64,000 nucleotides of DNA from Actinomadura violacea (GCF_017573465.1 NZ_JAGEPF010000024.1:147243-211242); one strand, 5' to 3'. Positions 49,562 to 60,288 are shown, counted from the first letter of the stretch. Numbers and translations: made by a program. Notes: a model not told the origin generated them from the sequence alone.

Positions 49562-51298
49562 TCAGATTGCGGTGGGGACGATGTCGGGGGCGCCTCGGCG
49601 GCTGGCGTCGGCTTCCTGGTCGTCGTCCTGGGTCTGGGAGGCGCGCTCGGCCTCGACGCGCTTGCGGTAGTACTCGATCTCCCGGTCGCGCTGCTTCTTG
49701 GACCAGCCGAGGACGGGCGCGAGGAGGTCGGCGGCCTCCTGGGCGACGCCGACGCCGCGGTCCCACGTCTCGATGGAGATGCGGGTGCGGCGGGCGAGGA
49801 CGTCGTTGAGGTGGCGGGCGCCCTCGTGGGTGGCGGCGTAGACGACCTCGGCGCGCAGGTAGTCGTCGGCGCCGCTGAGGGGCTTGCCGAGGTCGGGCTT
49901 GTCGGAGATGAGCTCGAGCAGGTCGTCGGTGAGGGTGCCGTAGCGGTGCAGGAGGTGCTCGACGCGGGCGACGTGCACGCCGGAGCGGGCGGCGAGGCGG
50001 TGGCGGGCGTTCCACATGGCCTGGAAGGCGTCGCCGCCGACGAGCGGGACCCGGTCCGTGCAGGACTCGGGGATCTTGCCGTCGAGGCCGTGGGCGACGG
50101 CGTCGATGGCGTCCTTGGCCATGACGCGGTAGGTGGTGTACTTGCCGCCCGCGACCAGGACGAGTCCGGGGACGGGGTGCGCGACGACGTGCTCGCGGGA
50201 CAGCTTGGACGTCTCCTCGGTCTCGCCGGTGAGCAGCGGCCGCAGGCCCGCGTAGACGCCTTCGACGTCGTCGTGGGTGAGCGGCGTGTTCAGGACGGCG
50301 TTGACGTGGTCGAGGACGTACTCGATGTCGGCCTTGGACGCGGCGGGGTGGGCCTTGTCGAGGTCCCAGGCGGTGTCGGTGGTGCCGATGATCCAGTGCC
50401 GTCCCCACGGGATGACGAACAGCACGGACTTCTCGGTGCGCAGGATGATCCCGGTCGAGGAGTGGATGCGGTCCTTCGGGACGACGAGGTGGATGCCCTT
50501 GGACGCCTTGACGTGGATCTGGCCGCGCCCGCCGACGAGCTCCTGGATGTCGTCGGTCCAGACGCCGGTGGCGTTGACGACCTGCTTGGCGCGGACCTCG
50601 CTGGTCGTGTTGCCCTCGAGGTCGCGGATGCGCAGCCCGGTGACGCGCTCGCCCTCGCGCAGGAGGCCGAGGACCTGGGTGCGGGAGGCGATCTGCGCGC
50701 CGTACTCGGCGGCGGTCCGCAGCACCGTCATGACGAAGCGGGCGTCGTCGACCTGCGCGTCCCAGTACTGGATGGCACCGGTGAAGGCGTCCTTGCGCAG
50801 GGACGGCGCGAGCCGCAGCGCGCCGCGGCGGGTCAGGTGCCGGTGGTGCGGGACGCCGCGCGACATGCCCATCTGCAGCGACAGCAGGTCGTAGAGGGCG
50901 ACGCCGGCGCCGAAGTAGGCGCGTTCCCACACGTGGTGGGTGGTGGGCAGCAGGAACGGGACGGGACGCACCAGGTGCGGCGCGATCTGCTGGAGCAGCA
51001 GGCTGCGTTCGGTGAGCGCCTCGCGGACGAGGTCGAAGTTGTACTGCTCCAGGTAGCGCAGCCCTCCGTGGATCAGCTTGGACGACCGGGACGACGTCCC
51101 GGACGCGAAGTCGCGCGCCTCGACGACCGCGACCGTGAGGCCGCGGGTCGCCGCGTCCAGTGCGGCACCGGCGCCGACGATCCCGCCGCCGACGACCACG
51201 ACGTCGAATTCCTCGCGGCCCATCCGGTCGAGCGCGGCGGCCCGTTCGGCGGGGCCGAGCCGTGAGCTGCCGAGGCCGGTCACCGGTGATCCCGTCAT
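49562..51298 (-). CDS. glpD: Aerobic glycerol-3-phosphate dehydrogenase
   Basis: 578 residues; oxidises sn-glycerol-3-phosphate to dihydroxyacetone phosphate with FAD, passing electrons to quinone at the inner membrane face. FAD motif VVVVGGGIVGAG at 33-44, then ASGTSSRSSKLIHGGLRYLE, the family hallmark. The substrate region LRPLLTGETEETSKLSREH and AGGKYTTYRVMA follow, and the C-terminal GlpD helical domain ends in a Gln/Asp-rich tail. ATG 51298 has GGGGGAA about 5 nt upstream. Its position next to guaB3 is typical for actinobacteria. It may also balance glycerol phosphate used by the CDP-glycerol transferases at 26-33 kb (inference). Confidence 0.95.
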   Translation of the reverse strand: MTGSPVTGLGSSRLGPAERAAALDRMGREEFDVVVVGGGIVGAGAALDAATRGLTVAVVEARDFASGTSSRSSKLIHGGLRYLEQYNFDLVREALTERSLLLQQIAPHLVRPVPFLLPTTHHVWERAYFGAGVALYDLLSLQMGMSRGVPHHRHLTRRGALRLAPSLRKDAFTGAIQYWDAQVDDARFVMTVLRTAAEYGAQIASRTQVLGLLREGERVTGLRIRDLEGNTTSEVRAKQVVNATGVWTDDIQELVGGRGQIHVKASKGIHLVVPKDRIHSSTGIILRTEKSVLFVIPWGRHWIIGTTDTAWDLDKAHPAASKADIEYVLDHVNAVLNTPLTHDDVEGVYAGLRPLLTGETEETSKLSREHVVAHPVPGLVLVAGGKYTTYRVMAKDAIDAVAHGLDGKIPESCTDRVPLVGGDAFQAMWNARHRLAARSGVHVARVEHLLHRYGTLTDDLLELISDKPDLGKPLSGADDYLRAEVVYAATHEGARHLNDVLARRTRISIETWDRGVGVAQEAADLLAPVLGWSKKQRDREIEYYRKRVEAERASQTQDDDQEADASRRGAPDIVPTAI

Positions 51299-51319
51299 CG
51301 CGATTCCCCCCAGATCGGT

Positions 51320-51330
51320 TCGTTATACGA
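51320..51330. promoter_or_regulatory. Short palindrome over the likely glpD -10
   Basis: TCGTTATACGA (51320-51330) is symmetric and, on the minus strand, contains TATAAC as a good -10. Just upstream in the transcript direction lies CCTAC-N6-GTAGG. Either may bind a glycerol regulator. Not proven. Confidence 0.35.
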
Positions 51331-51396
51331 GCAGTACCTACCCCACAGTAGGGACGGGTCCACCCGCGGAACGCCCGATTCGGCGTGGGGTCGCTC

Positions 51397-52524
51397 TCAG
51401 TCGGTGGACCGGCGCGGCGCCACCACGACCTGTACCCGCTGGAACTCCTTCAACTCCGTGTAGCCGGACGTCGCCATGGCGCGGCGCAGCGCGCCGATCA
51501 GGTTCATGGAGCCGTCGGCGACGTGCGAGGGGCCGTGCAGGATCTGCTCGAGGGAGCCGATGGTGCCGAGGTTCAGCCGGGTGCCGCGCGGGACGTCGCC
51601 GTGGTGGGCCTCGCTGCCCCAGTGGTAGCCGCGGCCGGGGGACTCGCTGGACCGGGCGAACGGGGAGCCGACCATGACGGCGTCGGAGCCGCAGGCGAAC
51701 GCCTTGGCGATGTCGCCGCTGTTGGTCATGCCGCCGTCGGCGATGACGTGCACGTACCGGCCGCCGGACTCGTCCATGTAGTCGCGGCGGGCGGCGGCGA
51801 CGTCGGCGACGGCGGTGGCCATCGGGACGGCGACGCCGAGGACGGTGCGGGTGGTGTGCCCGGAGCCGCCGCCGAACCCGACGAGGACGCCGGCGGCGCC
51901 GGTGCGCATCAGGTGCAGCGCGGCGGTGTAGGTGGAGCAGCCGCCGACGATGACGGGGACGTCGAGGTCGTAGATGAACTGCTTGAGGTTCAGCGGCTCG
52001 GCGCGCCCGGACACGTGCTCGGCGGACACGGTGGTGCCGCGGATGACGAACAGGTCGACGCCTGCGTCGATGACGGCCTTGTGGAACTGGGCGGTGCGCT
52101 GCGGGGACAGCCGCGCCGCGACGGTGACGCCGGCGTCGCGGATCTCCTGGATCCGGCGGCCGATCAGCTCTTCCTTGATCGGCGCGGTGTAGATCTCCTG
52201 GAGCCGCTGCGTGGCGCGGGCGTCGTCCAGCTGGGTGATCTCGGCGAGCAGCGGCTCGGGGTCCTCGTAGCGGGTCCAGAGCCCTTCGAGGTCGAGCACG
52301 GCGAGGCCGTCCATCCGGCCCATGGCGATCGCGACGGCCGGGCTGACGACGCTGTCCATCGGCGCGACGACCAGCGGCATCTCGAACCGGTAGGCGTCGA
52401 TCTGCCAGGCGACGCTGACCTCCTCGGGGTCGCGCGTGCGGCGCGACGGGACGATGCCGATGTCGTCGAAGGCGTACGCCCGCCGACCGCTCTTGCCCCG
52501 GCCGATCTCCACCTCAGCAGCCAC
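51397..52524 (-). CDS. guaB3: GuaB3 family IMP dehydrogenase-related protein
   Basis: 375 residues, TIM-barrel of the IMPDH/GMPR family without CBS domains. AFDDIGIVPSRRTRDPEEVS and VVAPMDSVVSPAVAIAMGRM open the barrel; phosphate loop IADGGMTNSGDIAKAFACGS is present. The loop that in IMPDH holds the catalytic Cys (GSICTTR) reads GSGHTTR, so the Cys is replaced. GuaB3 proteins are widespread in actinobacteria; some homologues elsewhere have been shown active, others not. GTG 52524 has GGAGG upstream. Situated directly downstream of guaB (142 nt), likely one transcript. Confidence 0.88.
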   Translation of the reverse strand: MAAEVEIGRGKSGRRAYAFDDIGIVPSRRTRDPEEVSVAWQIDAYRFEMPLVVAPMDSVVSPAVAIAMGRMDGLAVLDLEGLWTRYEDPEPLLAEITQLDDARATQRLQEIYTAPIKEELIGRRIQEIRDAGVTVAARLSPQRTAQFHKAVIDAGVDLFVIRGTTVSAEHVSGRAEPLNLKQFIYDLDVPVIVGGCSTYTAALHLMRTGAAGVLVGFGGGSGHTTRTVLGVAVPMATAVADVAAARRDYMDESGGRYVHVIADGGMTNSGDIAKAFACGSDAVMVGSPFARSSESPGRGYHWGSEAHHGDVPRGTRLNLGTIGSLEQILHGPSHVADGSMNLIGALRRAMATSGYTELKEFQRVQVVVAPRRSTD

Positions 52525-52666
52525 TGCGCCCTTCCTCCACCTCGCGGACAAGCGTGGTGTTCCCGCCGTCGGCGGGAACAAGCCCCGCAAGAGCTTACGG
52601 CAGGTGGCGGCGCGCCCCGCGACCAGGACGGATCCCGTCCCGGCCGGGGCGTGCGAAGGGGGCGGG

Positions 52667-54163
52667 TCAGCGGCCCTGGTAGTTGGGGGCCTCGACGGTC
52701 ATCTGGATGTCGTGCGGGTGGCTCTCGCGCAGGCCGGCGGGGCTGATCCGCATGAGCTGGCCGCGTTCCTGCAGCTCGGGGATGGTGCGGGTGCCGGCGT
52801 ACCACATGGACTGGTGCAGGCCGCCGACGAGCTGGTGGGCGACGTTGGCGAGCGGACCGCGGTAGGGCACCTGGCCTTCGACGCCTTCGGGGATGAGCTT
52901 CTCCTCGGCGGAGACGTCGGCCTGGGCGTAGCGGTCCTTGGAGTAGGACGCGCCGCGCTCGCGGTTGCGCATCGCGCCGAGCGAGCCCATGCCGCGGTAC
53001 GACTTGTACTGCTTGCCGTGCACGAAGATCAGCTCGCCGGGGGACTCCTCGACGCCGGCGAGCAGGCTGCCGAGCATCACCGTGTCGGCGCCGGCGACGA
53101 GCGCCTTGGCGATGTCGCCGGAGTACTGCAGGCCGCCGTCGCCGATCACCGGGACGCCGGCCTCCTTGGCGGCGCGGGCCGCCTCGAAGATCGCGGTGAG
53201 CTGCGGGACGCCGACGCCGGCGACGATCCGGGTGGTGCAGATCGAGCCGGGCCCGACGCCGACCTTGACCGCGTCGGCGCCCGCGTCGATCAGCAGCTTC
53301 GCGCCCGCGTAGGTGGCGACGTTCCCCCCGACGACCTGTACGGACGCGTTGGTCTTGATCGTGGCGATGGTGTCGGCGACGCCCTTGGAGTGGCCGTGCG
53401 CGGTGTCCACGACGACCACGTCGGTGCCGGCGTCGATGAGCGCCTGCGCGCGCTTGATGGCGTCGTCGCCGACGCCGACCGCGGCGGCGACGAGCAGCCG
53501 GCCGTCGGCGTCCTTGGTGGAGTCGGGGTACTGCTCGCTCTTGGTGAAGTCCTTGGTGGTGATCAGGCCCTTGAGGCGGCCGTCGGCGTCGACCAGCGGG
53601 AGCTTCTCCACCTTGTTGCCCGCCAGCAGCCGGAACGCCTCGTCGCGCGACACGTCCACCGGCGCGGTGACCAGCGGCATCGGGGTCATGACCTCGCGCA
53701 CCGGACGGGAAAGGTCGGACTCGAAGCGCATGTCGCGGTTCGTCACGATGCCGACCAGCACGCCCCGTACGTCCGTCACGGGCACGCCGGAGATCCGGTA
53801 GCGGGCGCACAGCGCCTCGACGTCGGCAAGGGTCGCGTCCGGCAGGCACGTCACCGGGTTGGTGATCATCCCGGCCTCGGACCGCTTCACCCGGTCGGCC
53901 TTGCCGGCCTGCTCCTCGATCGACATGTTGCGGTGCAGCACACCGATGCCGCCCTGCCGTGCCATCGCGACCGCCGTGCGGGCCTCCGTCACCGTGTCCA
54001 TCGCCGCCGACACCAGCGGGATCCGCAGCGAGATCTCCCGGGTCAGCCGGGTGGTGGTGTCGGCCTCCCCCGGCTGCAGGTCCGAGTAGCCCGGCAGCAG
54101 CAGCACGTCGTCGAAGGTCAGGCCCTGCGGGAGGAATTTGGCGGGCTCGGCGGCGGGGTTCAT
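52667..54163 (-). CDS. guaB: Inosine-5'-monophosphate dehydrogenase
   Basis: 498 residues; converts IMP to XMP with NAD+, the committed step to GMP. FDDVLLLPGYSD opens the barrel, two CBS domains (about 105-220: REVMTPMPLVTAPVDVSRDE) are inserted, the catalytic Cys loop is GPGSICTTRIVAGVG and the phosphate loop is IGDGGLQYSGDIAKAL; flap RGMGSLGAM and the Arg/Tyr region follow. ATG 54163 has GGAAGG 6 nt upstream. Gene order guaB-guaB3 is conserved in actinobacteria. It is divergent from the DUF5319 gene. Confidence 0.96.
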   Translation of the reverse strand: MNPAAEPAKFLPQGLTFDDVLLLPGYSDLQPGEADTTTRLTREISLRIPLVSAAMDTVTEARTAVAMARQGGIGVLHRNMSIEEQAGKADRVKRSEAGMITNPVTCLPDATLADVEALCARYRISGVPVTDVRGVLVGIVTNRDMRFESDLSRPVREVMTPMPLVTAPVDVSRDEAFRLLAGNKVEKLPLVDADGRLKGLITTKDFTKSEQYPDSTKDADGRLLVAAAVGVGDDAIKRAQALIDAGTDVVVVDTAHGHSKGVADTIATIKTNASVQVVGGNVATYAGAKLLIDAGADAVKVGVGPGSICTTRIVAGVGVPQLTAIFEAARAAKEAGVPVIGDGGLQYSGDIAKALVAGADTVMLGSLLAGVEESPGELIFVHGKQYKSYRGMGSLGAMRNRERGASYSKDRYAQADVSAEEKLIPEGVEGQVPYRGPLANVAHQLVGGLHQSMWYAGTRTIPELQERGQLMRISPAGLRESHPHDIQMTVEAPNYQGR

Positions 54164-54438
54164 GGTTGCCTTCCGTAGTGGTGGCGGTATCCGGCCAGGT
54201 CACGGCGACCCTGTCCCCATGGTAGGCCGTGGTTCCCTATCGGGACGGGCGGTTGCGGACACCGGGCACGTGGCCTTGATGACACCGCGTAACGCGCGCC
54301 GGACGGGCCCGCATTCCCCTGCGCGACGGGTGTTCCGCGCCTCCCGCGGACGCGGCGGCGGACACGGAAAGTGATTGTTCGCGCACAGAGGAGAGCGGGG
54401 GGTGCACCTGGCGGGGCGGCGCGCAGTAGCGTAAGGGT

Positions 54439-54828
54439 GTGCACGACGATGCCCCGCTCGACCCGTTCGCCGGCGATCCGGAGGATCCGGCGGCGTCGCT
54501 CGGCGACCCCGGCGAGGACGCCGCGCCGCTGAGCGTCGCCGAGCGCGAGGACGTGCTGGCCGACCTCGCCGACCTGGAGGTCTTCCGGGCGCTGCTGGAG
54601 CCGCTCGGGGTGCGCGGGCTCACCGTCGACTGCGCCGACTGCGGCAAGCTGCACTACATCGACTGGGAGCTGCTGCACGGGAATCTGCGCCACCTGCTCG
54701 ACCAGGGGCTGCCCCGGGTGCACGAGCCCGCCCTGTCCCCCGACCCCGTCGACTACGTGAGCTGGGAGTACGCCCGCGGGTACGTCGACGGCGTGATCGA
54801 CAGCGAAGAGGGCCGCGACGAGAACTGA
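54439..54828 (+). CDS. DUF5319 family protein
   Basis: 129 residues, acidic, cytoplasmic. Recognised by the order of conserved blocks: MHDDAPLDPFAGDPEDPA, LSVAEREDVLADLADLEVFR, LTVDCADCGKLHYIDWELLH and YVSWEYARGYVDGVID. The CxxC pair in DCADCG could bind zinc or be redox active. This family always lies near guaB/sigD in actinobacteria (equivalent of Rv3412 in mycobacteria) and has no known function. GTG 54439 has AAGGGT just upstream. Confidence 0.85.
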   Translation: MHDDAPLDPFAGDPEDPAASLGDPGEDAAPLSVAEREDVLADLADLEVFRALLEPLGVRGLTVDCADCGKLHYIDWELLHGNLRHLLDQGLPRVHEPALSPDPVDYVSWEYARGYVDGVIDSEEGRDEN

Positions 54829-54897
54829 CCCGGCGGGTCCATCGAGCACGGCGGCTACGGCCGCCGACTCGACCGCGGCCAGGGCGACTCCGAAGCT

Positions 54898-56112
54898 CTA
54901 GTCGGACGAGCCGGTGTCCGGGCGTCCGTCGAACTCGCGGGCCCACTCGGTCTGCGGTGCGCCGGACCGGTCACGTCCGAGCCTGCCCTCGCGCACCGAG
55001 GTCGCCAGCACCTCGCAGATGAGGCGCACGCCGAGCAGGCTGGTGACGTCGGAGGAGTCGTAGGGCGGGGAGACCTCGACGACCTCCATGCCCAGAAGCC
55101 CCTCGGCGGCGACGGCCCGCACCAGCTTGAGCGCTTCGCGCGGGTACAGGCCGCCCGGCTCCGGCCAGCCGGTGCCCGGCGCGAAGCCGGGGTCGACGGC
55201 ATCGATGTCGAAGGACAGGAAGACGCCCTCCACGCCGTTGCTCCAGGCGACCTCGAGGGCGAGTTCCGCGGCCTTGTCCTCGCCCATGCGCTCGACGTCC
55301 TCCGTGGTCATCACGAGGGTGCCGCCCTTGCGCGCCTCGTCGACGCCGGGACGCGGGACCTGCCAGCCGCCGATGCCGATCTGCACCAGGTTCCCCATGT
55401 CGAAGTGGTACTCGTGCGCGGCCCAGTACCAGGGGGTGGTGTGCATCCGCTCGTCGAGGTCGAGCCTCTGGGTGTCCAGGTGCCGGTCGAAGTGGATGAC
55501 GCCCATCTTGCGGCCGAAGGCGTTCATCACCCCGCGCAAGGTCGGGAAGCCGATCGAGTGGTCGCCGCCGAGGATCACCGGAAAGGCGCCGGCCTCGACC
55601 AGGTGCTGGACGCCCTTGGTGATCTGGTCGAACGACTTCTCCAGGTTGCCCGGGGTGATGAAGATGTCGCCGACATCGACCATGTCGAGCTGTTCGCGCA
55701 GGTCGATGCCCATCTCGTAGTAGTAGGGCGAGTACAGCGCGGAGATCCGGCGCATCGCCTCGGGGCCGAAGCGGGGACCGGGCCGGTAGGTGGCGCCGGT
55801 GTCCAGCGGCACCCCCACGACGGCGACCTCGTGGCCGGCGACCTGGTTGACGTCCTCCAGGAAGGGCGCTCTGAGGAAGGTGTCGATGCCGGAGAAGTGC
55901 GGCAGTTCGCCGCGCTGGAAGGTGGACGCGACCTCCTTCTCCTCGATGGAGTCGGCGGGCGGCAGTCCGTGCGCGTGAATGCGCCTCAGTTCCTCCTGGT
56001 GCCGACGGTCGGTCAACTCCGTCTCGTACCGTTTGGCCTTCTCGCCCTGCAGGTCGGCGATGCGCTCGTCCCGGCTCCCCTCCGCCGTGGGCTCGTCGGG
56101 TCCAGGCATCAC
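54898..56112 (-). CDS. Ureohydrolase of the arginase/agmatinase superfamily, possible guanidine hydrolase
   Basis: 404 residues, about 80 longer at the N-terminus than agmatinases. Binuclear-metal ligands are present: GGDHSIGFP, HFDRHLDTQ and SFDIDAVDPGFAPG. The second motif is DRHLD instead of the usual DAHxD, with Arg beside the ligands, followed by ERMHTTPWYWA. The long N-terminus, DRH motif and MHTTPW segment recall the Ni-dependent guanidine hydrolase (GdmH) branch rather than agmatinase (SpeB); that is my inference from memory of the family. ATG 56112 has GGAAG about 10 nt upstream. It is inserted between DUF5319 and the sigD operon, outside the usual synteny, suggesting separate acquisition. 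No guanidine riboswitch is recognisable in the leader. Confidence 0.75.
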   Translation of the reverse strand: MMPGPDEPTAEGSRDERIADLQGEKAKRYETELTDRRHQEELRRIHAHGLPPADSIEEKEVASTFQRGELPHFSGIDTFLRAPFLEDVNQVAGHEVAVVGVPLDTGATYRPGPRFGPEAMRRISALYSPYYYEMGIDLREQLDMVDVGDIFITPGNLEKSFDQITKGVQHLVEAGAFPVILGGDHSIGFPTLRGVMNAFGRKMGVIHFDRHLDTQRLDLDERMHTTPWYWAAHEYHFDMGNLVQIGIGGWQVPRPGVDEARKGGTLVMTTEDVERMGEDKAAELALEVAWSNGVEGVFLSFDIDAVDPGFAPGTGWPEPGGLYPREALKLVRAVAAEGLLGMEVVEVSPPYDSSDVTSLLGVRLICEVLATSVREGRLGRDRSGAPQTEWAREFDGRPDTGSSD

Positions 56113-56233
56113 AACCCCGCTTCCAGGTGGTGGATGGTCCGCAGGTCTCCGTCACCACTCCCCGGCGTGCGTCCCGGCAAAGGCCCACGGGAGCAAAAGC
56201 GCGGTCAGGATTGCTCGCGGATCACCCGCCGCC

Positions 56234-57166
56234 CTAGGGCTCTGTGCCGGGGTTCTCGTACTGGGCGAGGCGTCTCTCCGCGCGCTTGCGGATGTCCTCG
56301 ATGGTGCGGCGCGGGTCGCCGTCGGACGGCGGCGCCGGGAGGACCGGGCGGATCGCCGGGACGGCGGGCGAGGTGTCCGGGCGCTTCGGCGCGGACCGGC
56401 GCGGGCGGTCGGGGGTGCGGAGCAGGTGCTCCAGGTGGCGCTTGATGCGGTCGTAGTCCTGCCGGCCGGGGTCTTCGGCGGCGGGCGCCTTGGCCGCGGG
56501 ACGGTCGGGAGCGGGCGCCGAGGGCGGGGACGCCGGCGCGGGGGAAGCCGTGCGCGGGACGGGCCGGGTGCCCTCGGCGGTGTCCTTGGCGTGCGGTTCG
56601 GCGGGCCCCGACACGCCGGTGCCGGCGGGCGGTGACGCCGCGGCGCGCTCGGTGATGCCGCTGCCCGCGGCGGCGACGCCGGTGCTGGCGAGCACGGCGC
56701 CGGCGACGCCGAGCGCGACGATCGTGCGGGGGCCGCGGCGGCGCGGGCCCGGCCCGGGCGCGGTCGGCGGTGTGCGCGGTCCGGGTTCGGCGGGGCCGGC
56801 GGCGTCGCGTCCGGCGTCCTGGTCGTCGACGTCGGCGATCAGCGCGCGCAGCAGCCGGACGGCGGGGTCGGCCGCGGCCTCGTCGCCGTCGTCGGCGGCG
56901 CGGGCGCGCTCCCCGGCGCCCCGGCCCACCGCAGGACGTTCGGTCCCGGGACGGTCGGCGGCAGGACGTTCAGTCGCGGGGCGGGCGGTGGAGGCGGCAG
57001 CGCGCCGCGCCGCCAGCGCGTCGATGATCGCGTCGGTACGGCGCACCGCGCCGAGGTCGGCGAGCAGGGTGACCGCCGGGGCCGGCGGCCGGCTCCCCGG
57101 CTCGCGGGTCCCGCCGGAGTTCGAAGGCCCGACCGGATCCGGGGCGCCAGGGCTCCGCTCCGTCAA
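56234..57166 (-). CDS. SigD-associated membrane protein (Rv3413c-like, putative anti-sigma)
   Basis: 310 residues, extremely Pro/Ala/Arg-rich. A cytoplasmic N-terminus of about 145 residues contains VTLLADLGAVRRTDAIIDAL and VRLLRALIADVDDQDAGRDA, which resemble the sigma-binding portion of actinobacterial SigD partners. One transmembrane helix (TIVALGVAGAVLASTGVAAA) is followed by an external Pro-rich region and a C-terminal helix (TIEDIRKRAERRLAQYE). TTG 57166 overlaps the sigD TGA, with AGGAG 8 nt upstream. Position directly after sigD supports an anti-sigma role, but no ZAS zinc motif is seen. Confidence 0.7.
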   Translation of the reverse strand: MTERSPGAPDPVGPSNSGGTREPGSRPPAPAVTLLADLGAVRRTDAIIDALAARRAAASTARPATERPAADRPGTERPAVGRGAGERARAADDGDEAAADPAVRLLRALIADVDDQDAGRDAAGPAEPGPRTPPTAPGPGPRRRGPRTIVALGVAGAVLASTGVAAAGSGITERAAASPPAGTGVSGPAEPHAKDTAEGTRPVPRTASPAPASPPSAPAPDRPAAKAPAAEDPGRQDYDRIKRHLEHLLRTPDRPRRSAPKRPDTSPAVPAIRPVLPAPPSDGDPRRTIEDIRKRAERRLAQYENPGTEP

Positions 57167-57819
57167 GCGATCGACTCCTCTCTGGCCATCGCGCGGAGCC
57201 GGGCCAGGGCCCGGTGCTGCGCGACCCGTACCGCCCCCGCGGACATGCCCAGCACATTACCGGTCTCCTCCGCCGACAGGCCCGCCACCACGCGCAGCAG
57301 CACCAGCTCGCGCTGGTGCTCGGGAAGCCGCGTGAGCAGGTCGCGGGCGCGCTGCGCCTCGATGTAGCGGACCACCGTCTCCTCGGGTCCCGGACGGTCG
57401 TCCGGGCCGTCGGGCAGGTCCTCGGTGGGCACGGCCGCGCGGACCGCGCTGCGCAGCGCGTCGGCGATCTTGTGCGCGGCGATGCCGAAGACGAAGGACG
57501 CGAACGGGCGCCCCATGTCGCGGTAGCGGGGCAGCGCCGACAGCACCGCGATGCAGACCTCCTGGGCCACGTCGTCGGCGATGTGGTACTGCCCGGAGAC
57601 CCGGCCGAGGCGGGCGCGGCAGTAGCGCACGATCATCGGGCGGACCTCGGCGATCAGCACCTCGATCGCGCCCGGGTCGCCCTGGACGGCGAGGTTCGCC
57701 AGTTCCCGGAGGTCGCCGTCGCCCTCGTTCGCGGCGCGGAGCACGCGCATGCGGCGGCCGGTGTCGTGGTGCGGCGGAGGGGCCGGTCCCCCCGAGGGTT
57801 CCATAGCGCGCGCGGTCAT
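57163..57819 (-). CDS. sigD: ECF sigma factor SigD
   Basis: About 218 residues. Region 2 is RELANLAVQGDPGAIEVLIA, RPMIVRYCRARLGRVSGQYH, DVAQEVCIAVLSALPRYRDM and region 4 LTRLPEHQRELVLLRVVAGL, MSAGAVRVAQHRALARLRAM. SigD in mycobacteria and Streptomyces acts in growth-phase and ribosome/chaperone-related stress control and sits beside guaB and groE, as here. ATG 57819 is chosen with moderate certainty (GGGA close upstream); ATG 57804 and upstream in-frame ATGs are alternatives. Translationally coupled to its membrane partner. Confidence 0.88.
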   Translation of the reverse strand: MTARAMEPSGGPAPPPHHDTGRRMRVLRAANEGDGDLRELANLAVQGDPGAIEVLIAEVRPMIVRYCRARLGRVSGQYHIADDVAQEVCIAVLSALPRYRDMGRPFASFVFGIAAHKIADALRSAVRAAVPTEDLPDGPDDRPGPEETVVRYIEAQRARDLLTRLPEHQRELVLLRVVAGLSAEETGNVLGMSAGAVRVAQHRALARLRAMAREESIA

Positions 57820-58074
57820 GGTCCCGGCGTAGCTTCCCTCGGTCACGTCAAGCATGATGCCCAGCACCGCCGGGCGTGTCGCCACTGTCGTCGGCAACGG
57901 AATGGTCACAGTGCGGGGACGAGCCCGGAAATACCACGCATTGCTGTCAGCCGACCGCCCAGAGTGCCGATCCGATCCGCTCCGCGCCGCGGAAACGGCG
58001 CCGCGAGGAAGATCATCGGCGCCGGGGCCCCGAAACGGCGCGTCCCGGAAACGGCGAGCCTCCCGTAACGGCGA

Positions 58075-58104
58075 AGGCCCCCGTCCGGTACCGGACGGGG
58101 GCCT
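58075..58104 (-). terminator. 15-bp perfect palindromic hairpin downstream of groEL
   Basis: AGGCCCCCGTCCGGT (58075-58089) followed directly by its exact complement to 58104. With the hairpin at 58109 it forms a double terminator for groES-groEL. Confidence 0.75.
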
Positions 58105-58108
58105 CGGT

Positions 58109-58146
58109 GATCTCCGCGGCGGGCGAGCCGCTCGCCCGCCGAGATC
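58109..58146 (-). terminator. First hairpin after the groEL stop
   Basis: GATCTC with GGCGGGCGAG (58109-58127) pairs with CTCGCCCGCC and GAGATC (58131-58146), leaving a 3-nt bulge and a 3-nt loop. It begins 6 nt past the stop. Confidence 0.75.
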
Positions 58147-58152
58147 GGACGA

Positions 58153-59772
<1,620 letters not shown>

Positions 59773-59858
59773 GGGGTTTCTCCTATGTCACGCGATCCGC
59801 CCCGGCCGCCCCGCCGGTGGGCGGCGCGGGCCGGGGCGGGCGCATCACGTCTCGGTGA

Positions 59859-60167
59859 TTACTTCTCGATGACCGCGAGCACGTCGCGGGCCGAGAGGAC
59901 GAGGTAGTCCTCGCCGTTGTACTTGACCTCGGTGCCGCCGTACTTGCTGTAGAGCACGACCTCGCCGACCTTGACGTCGACGGGGACGCGGTCGCCCTTG
60001 TCGTCGACGCGGCCCGGGCCGACGGCCAGGACGGTGCCCTCCTGCGGCTTCTCCTTGGCGGTGTCCGGGATCACCAGGCCGGAGGCGGTGGTGGTCTCGG
60101 CCTCAAGCGGCTGGACGACGATGCGGTCCTCGAGCGGCTTGAGAACAACCTTGGTGGCGGTCGTCAC
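59859..60167 (-). CDS. groES: Co-chaperonin GroES
   Basis: 102 residues forming the heptameric lid of GroEL. Family blocks KVVLKPLEDRIVVQPLEAET, mobile loop TTTASGLVIPDTAKEKPQEG, AVGPGRVDDKG and GEVVLYSKYGGTEVKYNGED are all present. GTG 60167 is fixed by GGGGAGG about 7 nt upstream. It is first gene of the groES-groEL operon, 86 nt from groEL, under a CIRCE element at 60289. Confidence 0.97.
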   Translation of the reverse strand: MTTATKVVLKPLEDRIVVQPLEAETTTASGLVIPDTAKEKPQEGTVLAVGPGRVDDKGDRVPVDVKVGEVVLYSKYGGTEVKYNGEDYLVLSARDVLAVIEK

Positions 60168-60288
60168 GATCTGACCTCCCCTTCGATTGGTCCTCGGCGG
60201 CCATGAGCGGCCGCCGGCACATGTGACAGAGAGAGGCGACCCTGGACCGGCCTGTCGTCGCGGGTGCCAGACCGACCTTGTCGCTGTG

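Noticed and set aside
56113..56233. Guanidine riboswitch in the leader of the ureohydrolase
   Set aside because: No ykkC, mini-ykkC or ykkC-III core could be matched; only a simple GTGGTG/CACCAC stem is seen.
57991..58072. Four short AACGGCG copies downstream of groEL
   Set aside because: Seven to nine bases only, irregular spacing in GC-rich DNA; expected by composition.
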